From Lutibacter sp. UBA4458 (lineage in GTDB: Bacteria > Bacteroidota > Bacteroidia > Flavobacteriales > Flavobacteriaceae), in contig DGOU01000175.1 in the NCBI GenBank assembly GCA_002390165.1, positions 1-5,534 of the forward strand: a DNA stretch of 5,534 nucleotides. The letters are read 5' to 3'. Positions within the stretch are counted from its first letter, which is position 1; each line of letters opens with the position of its first letter. This document shows, one piece after another, positions 1 to 5,534 of the stretch. The translations under genes and the position numbers were made by a program. The notes below the pieces were generated by a model. The model saw only the letters and a list, made by a program, of their open reading frames with translations. It had not been told where the DNA came from and made no database searches.

Positions 1-368
1 TGATTTAATTTAGGCTTAATTTCATCTCTTAAACGGTATCCATATAAAGCGATTTTTGTAGCATCTACTTTATCTTCTTTTCCTATTGAAATACCAAATG
101 ATTTTTTAATTTCTAATTAAGATATTAAAGAAAATAAAATGTCGTTTCTAGTGAAAAATAAAGCTATTTCTTCAGAGTAAATACCCGTGTATTCTAAAAT
201 AAATAAGGTCTGTTCTTTTGAAATAGGATTGTTTTTATCAACCCATTTAATGAGTTTTTTTAAGTCTTTTAGGAGTGTTGTCAAATACACAATAACATTG
301 ATTAGTATGTATACGAACATCAAAAGTTAATTTACTAATGTCAATACCAATAGTTTGTTTATTTTCAT
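1..368 (-). pseudogene. IS110-family transposase, N-terminal part, frame-disrupted relic
   Basis: This is the N-terminal half of a DEDD-type IS110 transposase; the rest lies beyond the left edge. Three separately framed pieces together read as one protein. Piece A (about 354-255) reads TIGIDISKLTFDVRIHTNQ and then ends in DNTPKRLKK. Piece B (254-120) contains LKKLIKWVDKNNP and LEYTGIYSEEIALFF. Piece C (116-1) contains LEIKKSFGISIGKEDKVDA and ALYGYRLRDEIKP. The catalytic acidic residues are all recognisable: D in GIDIS, E in LEYTG and the D pair in KEDKVDA. The likely start is ATG at 368-366. Translation from it reads MKINK and then hits a stop, because about one base is missing near 354. One extra base in an A7 run (255-261) restores the original frame, and a TAA at 119-117 breaks it again. 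The element is therefore inactive as read. The family call is from memory of IS110 motifs; family and decay are both well supported. Confidence 0.88.
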
Positions 369-531
369 AATTTAGCTTTTAATTAGAAAAAAGATTACGT
401 TGACTAAAACCTTTATAAGGTAGAAACTAAAATTCTATTTGGTCCTTTGTAATCAAAATTGAAAGAACGGAGACTTATACGCAATATAGTTCTAGATTAC
501 TAGAGGAGACAAAAGTTCACTCTGTTCTTTT
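369..531 (-). ncRNA. Possible relic of an IS110 left-end bridge RNA (leader of the transposase pseudogene)
   Basis: This is the non-coding stretch directly upstream of the transposase start. In the IS110 group of the family, this position encodes the bridge RNA that pairs with target and donor DNA. Several stems are visible. A 7-bp stem pairs 524-530 with 462-468. Inside it is a 5-bp hairpin, 491-495 with 500-504, closed by a 4-base loop. Outside it are 5-bp hairpins at 421-425/433-437 and 409-413/417-421; these two share a base, so they compete or abut. The hexamer GTCTCC (minus strand) occurs twice, at 510-505 and 474-469. The position and the enclosed-loop shape suit a bridge RNA. In AT-rich DNA, however, short stems arise by chance, no transcript is shown, and the linked transposase is dead. 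The right boundary is a guess. Confidence 0.3.
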
Positions 532-574
532 TTGTAAAGTTAAATACTTAATAAACAAGAAAAATTTAACGTTA

Positions 575-582
575 CAAATCTA
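575..582 (-). promoter_or_regulatory. Candidate Bacteroidetes -7 box for the IS110 leader
   Basis: The minus strand reads TAGATTTG, an exact match to the Bacteroidetes -7 consensus TAnnTTTG. Transcription from here would run leftward through the structured leader (369-531) into the transposase pseudogene. I see no TTG-type -33 box at the usual distance, and an 8-base match with two free positions is weak evidence. It also lies at the edge of the dispersed repeat at 588-627, so it might belong to that element rather than to the IS. Confidence 0.22.
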
Positions 583-587
583 AAGGA

Positions 588-627
588 GGAACGGTAGCGA
601 CGAAGTAATCTGTTGCTTGTAAGTTCC
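588..627 (+). repeat. Hairpin-forming intergenic repeat of the GGAGGAACG...CGACGAAG...AATCTG type
   Basis: GGAAC (588-592) pairs with GTTCC (623-627). Inside, AGCGAC (596-601) pairs with GTTGCT (612-617) through one G-U pair, leaving a 10-base loop and a 3/5 internal loop. TTACAA (572-577) and TTGTAA (617-622) can form a competing stem. The primary sequence GGAGGAACG, CGACGAAG, AATCTG resembles a dispersed intergenic repeat that I recall from many Bacteroidetes genomes. That resemblance is from memory and cannot be confirmed from one copy. No function is assigned, and the strand is arbitrary. Confidence 0.4.
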
Positions 628-666
628 AAACAAACAAATTTCTTTTACCGGAATAGTTTATTATTT

Positions 667-761
667 GCATTAGGGATTGAGCGGTTTGTTTGAGCTCTTT
701 TTAAAATGCAACAAGCATTTAAAAAAGCGAGTAGCGAAAGCCCGACCCAAAGGGAAATGCC
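667..761 (+). ncRNA. Structured flavobacterial intergenic element (candidate small RNA or repeat)
   Basis: An outer GCATT (667-671) pairs with AATGC (756-760). Next, GGG (673-675) can pair with CCC (746-748), flanked by the conserved-looking strings GGGATTGAGCGG and AGCCCGACCC. At the centre is a strong hairpin: 697-709 pairs with 715-727 with a single A-A mismatch (703/721) around the loop AACAA. From memory, elements with a GGGATTGA-GCGG start, a variable AT-rich central hairpin and an AGCCCGACCC end recur between genes in flavobacterial genomes. Rfam Flavo-1 is a candidate name that I cannot verify here. The element sits downstream of the operon and upstream of the terminator-like hairpin at 794-832, in the opposite orientation to the genes. 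A T-rich stretch follows it. Either a structured RNA or a mobile repeat fits. Confidence 0.45.
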
Positions 762-793
762 ATAAAAAGAATATTTTTGTTCTATTTATTATT

Positions 794-832
794 TAATAGG
801 AGAACCTAAAGCAAATTCAAGTTCTCCTATTA
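794..832. terminator. Hairpin terminator at the 3' end of the operon, possibly bidirectional
   Basis: TAATAGGAGAAC (794-805) and GTTCTCCTATTA (821-832) form a perfect 12-bp stem with a 15-base loop. The hairpin begins 26 bases past the lipoprotein stop codon, where an operon terminator is expected. The T-rich tail lies on the plus-strand side (835-839 is a T5 run), whereas the minus-strand side after the stem is A-rich. As a classical intrinsic terminator it therefore suits rightward transcripts, such as one from the structured element at 667-761, better than the operon. It may end both, or act on the operon mainly as a 3' stabilising hairpin. Confidence 0.55.
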
Positions 833-858
833 TATTTTTACAATCTCATTTTTATAAA

Positions 859-2934
859 TTATCGCTCTCTTGGATTAAAATCTGTTGGTGCGGTTTGTGA
901 TGCATTTGGATTAGAAATGTTTGTATTATTAGCCACAGAATAAATAATCCATTCACTGGCCGTATAAACAGAATTTGGTTCTGCAATACTTATATTTCTC
1001 ACTGCTCTACCATCTAAATATTCCCAGTTGGTTCCAGAGCCATCTTCCCCAATAACACCAAACCTATCCATTACGGTTCCTGAATTATCAACTAACTCAT
1101 AAGAATCATCTCCATTTCCAGAAATATAGGTAGATTCAATATTTGGTGTATCTGTAAACATAGCTGCGTAACCTGTGTTTGCTATAATAACAAAATCGCC
1201 TGCAGCTATCACAATTCCTGATAAATCAATTGGAGAGCTAGAAACGTTAATAGAACCATTTACGTATTTATTAAGCTTCCATCCATTTAAATTTATAGCT
1301 GTAGTGCCAGCATTATATAATTCTACAAAACGAGAAGAAACACTGTTAACCGGATCTGCAACTTCCGTAATCATAATTTTAGGAACAATTACAGGACAAA
1401 CTTCATACGGATTAGTGAATTGTACATCGTCTGTATTTCTGATTTCTAAATTAGTGGTTAAAACACCTGTAATAGCACCATGTCCGTCTGGAAATTTCTC
1501 GTTTGCAAAAGATGCATTTCCATTAGTAAAAACACCTAACTTATTGGTTTCTCCACAAGTTTCTAACGTTCTAATAGCATCGTTTTGCCCAGTGTAAAAA
1601 GTATATGCTTTTCCTATTTCATTAGAAGCTAATTGTACATTTTCAACTTTTACTAAAGTATTTATATAGCTAGCATTTAAAATATCACTTATTAATATAG
1701 ATGTTGGAATAATCGTTTCATTTTCATTAGTATTAAACACAAAATTAACCTCATCACCTTCTGTGATTTTGGTAACTGAATTTGTTTTTGGGTAACCAAC
1801 AGCCAAACCTCCATCAACCATGTCCATATATAATTTATCTAATTTTATAATTACTTTGTCTCCTACTTTATATTGTTGAGAAACAGCATCATTATCCAAT
1901 AAAATTCTAATTCCAGCAGTTGGGTTTTCTATTTTATCTTGAATTACCAAAGTATCCTCAAAATTTCCATTTTCATCACTAGAAATAACATAACCTTCGG
2001 TTATATAATTATTATTAATTCCAAATTCTACTTGTGAGCCTTGGTATAAATTTTTTACTTCTGGTAGCGTAATATTTGAAGTTAAAGTAGTTACATAATC
2101 ACATCGTGTATCTGTAAACTGCACATCTTCAGTGCCGCGTATATACAATTGATAATCAGAATAATAATTACTGAAAATTGCTATAATACTTCCTTTACCT
2201 TCTGGTAATATTTGACTTTTAAAATTAGCAAAACCACTGTTTCTTATCTCAATTTCACTTTGTAAATTACAATCCGTGTCAAAACTTTGCAAAACTCTAT
2301 TTACTGTTTCTGTATTATTTGAATTTGCATAGCTTTTTCCAATTTCATCATCCCTAAACTGCACATTGTCAATTTCAATAAGCATTTCTAACATACTCTT
2401 ATTTAAGTCTGCTATCGCAACTTTTTTAGCAATTATGGTTACTACTTCACAAGAACGAAAAATATGATTGTTAATATCAAATGCTGAAATTCTTCCAAGC
2501 TCAGTTCCTTGTGCTTGCCCAATTTGAATGCTGCCAAAACTATAACCAACAGCTAAACCTTTTAATTTTATATAAATTTTTCGTCCTACCTCATACTTTG
2601 TATATAAATTATTCTCATTTATAGAAATTTTAATCGCCGCAGTTGGATTTTCTGGTTTATCTTGAATAGATATGGACTTATAAATATTACCAGATTTATC
2701 GCTAGAAACCACATAACCTTCTATAATTACATCGGTTTCAATAACTTTTGGTCCACCAAAAGAATACATTTCTTTTACTTGTTGAATAGTTGTATTTGCC
2801 ACTATTTCTGGTTCGCTACAGGAAACTGTAGGTGTTGAAAAATTATCATCTTTTACGCAAGAAAAAGTAGTGCTTATTAACACACTTAATAATACTATTT
2901 TTTTGACTATTCTTTTTATAAAATTCAATTTCAT
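859..2934 (-). CDS. Surface lipoprotein with two DUF5689 domains and a C-terminal lamin-tail domain
   Basis: This 691-residue lipoprotein is probably the surface partner of the upstream TonB-dependent receptor. A basic N-terminus and hydrophobic stretch (residues 1-25) end in a TFSC lipobox with the lipidated Cys26. Cys-Val-Lys-Asp-Asp follows, which fits the K-(D/E)-(D/E) lipoprotein export signal described in Flavobacteriaceae and predicts display on the outer face. Residues 39-276 and 278-513 are two DUF5689 units that align with each other: EGYVVSSDKSGN at 72 with EGYVISSDENGN at 313, and QDKPENPTA at 91 with QDKIENPTA at 332. Their G-Y-V, I-Q-D and V-G-x-K pattern is OB-fold-like. Residues about 518-640 form a lamin-tail domain (IMITEVADP, RFVELYNAG, LNGWKL). 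No catalytic motif is visible. ATG at 2934 lies 23 bases after the receptor stop, with only an A-rich leader and no strong ribosome-binding site, as is usual in this phylum. The substrate is unknown. Domain calls are from family knowledge and are strong; the role is inferred. Confidence 0.9.
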   Translation of the reverse strand: MKLNFIKRIVKKIVLLSVLISTTFSCVKDDNFSTPTVSCSEPEIVANTTIQQVKEMYSFGGPKVIETDVIIEGYVVSSDKSGNIYKSISIQDKPENPTAAIKISINENNLYTKYEVGRKIYIKLKGLAVGYSFGSIQIGQAQGTELGRISAFDINNHIFRSCEVVTIIAKKVAIADLNKSMLEMLIEIDNVQFRDDEIGKSYANSNNTETVNRVLQSFDTDCNLQSEIEIRNSGFANFKSQILPEGKGSIIAIFSNYYSDYQLYIRGTEDVQFTDTRCDYVTTLTSNITLPEVKNLYQGSQVEFGINNNYITEGYVISSDENGNFEDTLVIQDKIENPTAGIRILLDNDAVSQQYKVGDKVIIKLDKLYMDMVDGGLAVGYPKTNSVTKITEGDEVNFVFNTNENETIIPTSILISDILNASYINTLVKVENVQLASNEIGKAYTFYTGQNDAIRTLETCGETNKLGVFTNGNASFANEKFPDGHGAITGVLTTNLEIRNTDDVQFTNPYEVCPVIVPKIMITEVADPVNSVSSRFVELYNAGTTAINLNGWKLNKYVNGSINVSSSPIDLSGIVIAAGDFVIIANTGYAAMFTDTPNIESTYISGNGDDSYELVDNSGTVMDRFGVIGEDGSGTNWEYLDGRAVRNISIAEPNSVYTASEWIIYSVANNTNISNPNASQTAPTDFNPRER
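1396..2820 (-). repeat. Tandem duplication of the DUF5689 unit within the lipoprotein gene
   Basis: Two units of about 236-238 residues lie back to back: residues 39-276 (2107-2820) and 278-513 (1396-2103). Besides the matches near the unit starts, IEIDNVQFRDDEIGKSY (186-202) matches VKVENVQLASNEIGKAY (428-444). RGTEDVQFTD (266) matches RNTDDVQFTN (499), which closes each unit. The similarity is clear in protein but diverged, so the duplication is old and not an assembly artefact. Confidence 0.85.
2842..2934 (-). other. Lipoprotein signal peptide, lipobox and surface-export signal
   Basis: This segment encodes residues 1-31 of the lipoprotein: the basic stretch up to Lys12, a hydrophobic core from about 13 to 20, the TFSC lipobox with Cys26, and VKDDN after the cysteine. 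Two acidic residues preceded by lysine at +3 to +5 match the flavobacterial export signal, which suggests the mature protein faces outward rather than staying in the periplasm. Confidence 0.8.
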
Positions 2935-2957
2935 AATTCTTATTGCTTTGCTTATTT

Positions 2958-5534
2958 TTAAAATCTTAGATACACATTTAAATAGTACGAAGTTTTATTG
3001 CCGTACCAATATTTTGGTCCAAAAATGGGTTTATTTAATTGTTTATCTTCTTTTAATTGTGGATAGTTTGCGTTTCTAGATTGTTCAAAACCACCTGTTT
3101 TAAATAGTTCGCCTAACACATTATTAATACCCATAAAAAATCCGATATAATTATGATTTATTCTCCAAGATTTTCCTCCTACCAAATTCACTAAAAATGC
3201 ATCGTTAAATTTCTCTTGTTTTAACAAACCATCCACTTGTTCCTGAGTAACGGTTACTCCTGTTTCATTATCTATAAAAGGAACTCCGTTTGCATCTTTA
3301 TAAAAATTATCGGTTCGTAATAATGGCGAAATATTTATATAATTATTGGTTAAATAATTTGCATTTGCCTGAAACCACCAAAACCCAGGATCGCGATATT
3401 CAAAACCTAAAGAATATGCTCTTTGTGGGGTTCCAGAAATACGATAGTCTTTTAAATAAGCCTTTCCAAAATCACTTTTTTCTTCCATAAAACTTTCGGA
3501 TTGAATGTACAAATTTGGATTATTATCATAAGTAAATTGACCGAAAGAACCAGCGGCAATTAATTTAATAGTAGAAGTAACTTGGTAATCTGCACTTAAT
3601 TCTACTCCTATATTTTTTTTAGAAACACCTGTGGTTATTTCGTTTACAAAATCAGCCTGATCTCCTCGTAATCCTTCTGCGAAAAAGAAGGAAGTTTCCA
3701 CAGCATTGCTAAATTTAGTATAAAACGCAGTTAATCTGGTTTGAATTCCTGGAGCTCTATATATATAACTTACATCCCCTGAAACTATTTTTTCGCTTGT
3801 TAAATTTGGTGTTATATTATTATTAACCCTTGCATTAGAAAAAGTGGTTCTAATATTTGGAGCATTAGATAATAGACCTCCATTAATATTAATCAAATTT
3901 CTTCCATTAATTTTATAGGTAATTCCTCCTTTTACGCTTACATCGGTAAAAGATTGTTTTTCACTTTTTCCGAGGGAATTATCTGCATAGGTTCCGTTTT
4001 TATATAAACCATTACGTTGATAATTAGTATTTTTAATAGTTACCCCAATAAAATAATCTATTTTTCGCTGTGTAACTTGTAATTGGGCAAAAGCACTTAC
4101 AACCGATGCATCAATGTTATAATTATATTGGAATTTATCACTAACAAATATGTCTCTATTCGGGTTATTTAAATCGTTTTGTTGTTCCTCTCCTTCTGCG
4201 TATTGGTCTAAATCTTCAAAACTTGTTCCTCCTAATAAATCTAACATTTTTGCGTAATTAGAAGATTTTAAATTTTTATAAGAAATTCCACCATTAAAAA
4301 TGCTGTTTTTAGAAATGGTAGAAGTAATATTTGAATTAAATGAAAACTGTTTATCGTCTACTCTGTCTTCATATAAATAATAACTAGAATTTCCTGTATT
4401 TGCATTAACTTCATACAAATTATTCCAACTAATTTGCCCATCATTTAAAAAAGTCTGCTCTGCTAAATAAGCATTTGCATAATCTAAATTATCGGAATAA
4501 CGTAGATAACTGCTTGGTAACTTTCTCCAATAAGTTGGGTCTGGATTTGGAGCGTTAAAATAACCCAAACGGCTATTACCAATATGCCCTAATTGATATC
4601 CTAAAGTAGTGGTTATTTTGGTTTTGTCCTTTTGATAATAATGACTAAGCATAATTACTGGTTCAACTATTTCCTTAATTCTTGAATTTCGTTTGTCTCC
4701 TTCTTGATTTCCCCAATACGCATTGTATTTGTATCCTTTTAAATCGTACACTTCTTGTGTGTTAGGAGAAGATTTTCCTCTTCTATTTGAACTTAAAAAC
4801 GCCGTAATATTTAAACTGTTATGTTTGTTTATTTTTTTTTCGGCAGATAAAAATGCCGCATAAGCATTATAAGAAGTTCCATTTAAATAACCTTCATCGG
4901 CAATTCTACGAGATGCAGAAACTACCATTGCCCATTTTTTATTATTTAAACCTGATGCATAAGTCGCCATAACTCTACCTGTATAACTTTTGTTTGTAGA
5001 GGTAATTGACACTTTTTTTCCAGCACGATATTCTGAAGCTCTGGTAGTAAAATTAGTAGTTCCTGAAAGTGCGCCAAAAGTATTCTCTGATGCCGCCAAT
5101 CCATTTGCAAACTGCTGGTTTCTAAACACATCGTTTAATCCTCCCCAATCACTCCATTGTGGTCTTCCATCGTAAAGTTTGTTCATTTCAAGTCCATTTA
5201 TTAAAATGGAACCATAACTAGAATCATATCCTCTAACTTTAAACCAAGCCTGACTAAAATTAAATGCTGCTGCTTTTAAATAGGAATCTTTTGAAGACTG
5301 AAATAACCCTGATATATAATCTGCACCACTATCTCCATCATCTAACAAATCATCATCCGATAAAGAAATTAAACTGGTATTTTGGTCTTCTAAAACTTCT
5401 GATTCTAAATAAATTATTCCTAAATTAACAGTCTGACTATTCAAAATTTCCACAGGAATTTTTTGAACTTGATAGCCATTTAAATTAACTACAACAATAA
5501 CATTCCCAATTGGAACATGCTTTAATTCAAAATT
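2958..5534 (-). CDS. TonB-dependent outer-membrane receptor, N-terminus beyond the window
   Basis: This active-transport channel imports a substrate across the outer membrane using TonB energy. The frame is open to the right edge, giving 858 visible residues. The signal peptide and start of the N-terminal domain are missing; an in-frame GTG at 5453-5451 is internal and not the true start. Visible residues 1 to about 45 (HVPIGNVIVVV, QVQKIPVEI) are the end of a carboxypeptidase-like regulatory beta-sandwich. An acidic segment (SLSDDDLLDDGDSGAD) follows. The plug covers about 75-170, with WFKVRGYDSSYGSILINGLE, DGRPQWSDWGGLNDVFRNQ and a closing SGTTNFTTRAS. The remainder is barrel with alternating aromatic strands, ending GPKYWYGNKTSYYLNVYLRF; the terminal Phe is the usual outer-membrane barrel signature. 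The visible part has no cysteine. The gene heads an operon with the DUF5689 lipoprotein 23 bases downstream, which suggests a receptor-lipoprotein uptake complex. The substrate cannot be read from the sequence. The promoter lies outside the window. Confidence 0.93.
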   Translation of the reverse strand, partial: NFELKHVPIGNVIVVVNLNGYQVQKIPVEILNSQTVNLGIIYLESEVLEDQNTSLISLSDDDLLDDGDSGADYISGLFQSSKDSYLKAAAFNFSQAWFKVRGYDSSYGSILINGLEMNKLYDGRPQWSDWGGLNDVFRNQQFANGLAASENTFGALSGTTNFTTRASEYRAGKKVSITSTNKSYTGRVMATYASGLNNKKWAMVVSASRRIADEGYLNGTSYNAYAAFLSAEKKINKHNSLNITAFLSSNRRGKSSPNTQEVYDLKGYKYNAYWGNQEGDKRNSRIKEIVEPVIMLSHYYQKDKTKITTTLGYQLGHIGNSRLGYFNAPNPDPTYWRKLPSSYLRYSDNLDYANAYLAEQTFLNDGQISWNNLYEVNANTGNSSYYLYEDRVDDKQFSFNSNITSTISKNSIFNGGISYKNLKSSNYAKMLDLLGGTSFEDLDQYAEGEEQQNDLNNPNRDIFVSDKFQYNYNIDASVVSAFAQLQVTQRKIDYFIGVTIKNTNYQRNGLYKNGTYADNSLGKSEKQSFTDVSVKGGITYKINGRNLININGGLLSNAPNIRTTFSNARVNNNITPNLTSEKIVSGDVSYIYRAPGIQTRLTAFYTKFSNAVETSFFFAEGLRGDQADFVNEITTGVSKKNIGVELSADYQVTSTIKLIAAGSFGQFTYDNNPNLYIQSESFMEEKSDFGKAYLKDYRISGTPQRAYSLGFEYRDPGFWWFQANANYLTNNYINISPLLRTDNFYKDANGVPFIDNETGVTVTQEQVDGLLKQEKFNDAFLVNLVGGKSWRINHNYIGFFMGINNVLGELFKTGGFEQSRNANYPQLKEDKQLNKPIFGPKYWYGNKTSYYLNVYLRF

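Noticed and set aside
255..261. Programmed frameshift at the A7 run of the transposase
   Set aside because: The needed shift skips a base, the opposite of the usual -1 slip on A-runs. IS110 transposases are normally read in one frame, and a second frame break plus a stop codon show plain decay.
117..323. 68-residue stand-alone minus-strand gene
   Set aside because: Its sequence from LKKLIKW onward is the middle of an IS110 transposase that continues in other frames on both sides, so it is a fragment of the pseudogene. Its apparent ATG is out-of-frame sequence.
659..667. Possible plus-strand -7 box (TA, three bases, TTTG) before the structured element
   Set aside because: The spacing is one base longer than the consensus, there is no -33 box, and it overlaps the outer stem of the element.
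1175..1597. 140-codon open frame on the plus strand
   Set aside because: It lies entirely antisense to the lipoprotein gene, whose domains are clearly recognisable, and its translation shows no family motif.
859..2934. SusD-type glycan-binding lipoprotein
   Set aside because: The protein has DUF5689 and lamin-tail domains and no SusD-like helical repeat sequence; only the operon position resembles SusD.
2870..3079. 69-codon plus-strand frame across the receptor-lipoprotein junction
   Set aside because: It is antisense to the signal peptide of one gene and the barrel end of the other. Its hydrophobic look comes from the AT-rich complement.
4946..5175. Two 61-codon frames, one on each strand, overlapping the plug region
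   Set aside because: Both overlap the well-supported receptor frame and have no recognisable motif.
5451..5453. GTG as the start codon of the receptor
   Set aside because: The frame stays open upstream to the window edge and encodes the end of a carboxypeptidase-like domain, so this valine codon is internal.

Overview
The window looks like chromosomal DNA from a marine-type member of the Bacteroidetes, most likely Flavobacteriaceae. The evidence is the AT-rich composition, start regions without a clear Shine-Dalgarno sequence, a TonB-dependent receptor of a flavobacterial type paired with a DUF5689 lipoprotein, and a lipoprotein N-terminus that fits the surface-export signal known from this group. 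The genus cannot be fixed from the sequence alone.

Right and centre (859-5534, minus strand) is a two-gene operon. The upstream gene encodes a TonB-dependent outer-membrane receptor. It enters from the right edge without its N-terminus: the visible 858 residues hold the end of a carboxypeptidase-like regulatory domain, an acidic segment, the plug and the barrel. After 23 bases comes a 691-residue surface lipoprotein made of a lipobox, two tandem DUF5689 units and a C-terminal lamin-tail domain. The layout recalls SusC/SusD-type pairs, in which a TonB-dependent channel is fed by a surface lipoprotein. The lipoprotein is not SusD-like; its domains resemble the non-catalytic parts of large secreted nucleases. 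The substrate is unknown, and nucleic acid is my working hypothesis.

Left (1-858) has no intact gene. A 12-bp-stem hairpin (794-832) lies just after the lipoprotein stop codon. Further left are two flavobacterial-style structured intergenic elements (667-761 and 588-627). They are followed by the upstream region and N-terminal half of a decayed IS110-family transposase (1-368, minus strand), broken by two frame changes and a stop codon. The leader of that relic (369-531) has several stems and may be the remains of an IS110 bridge RNA. The operon therefore runs leftward into a repeat- and IS-scarred junction, where any further downstream gene of the cluster would have been expected.
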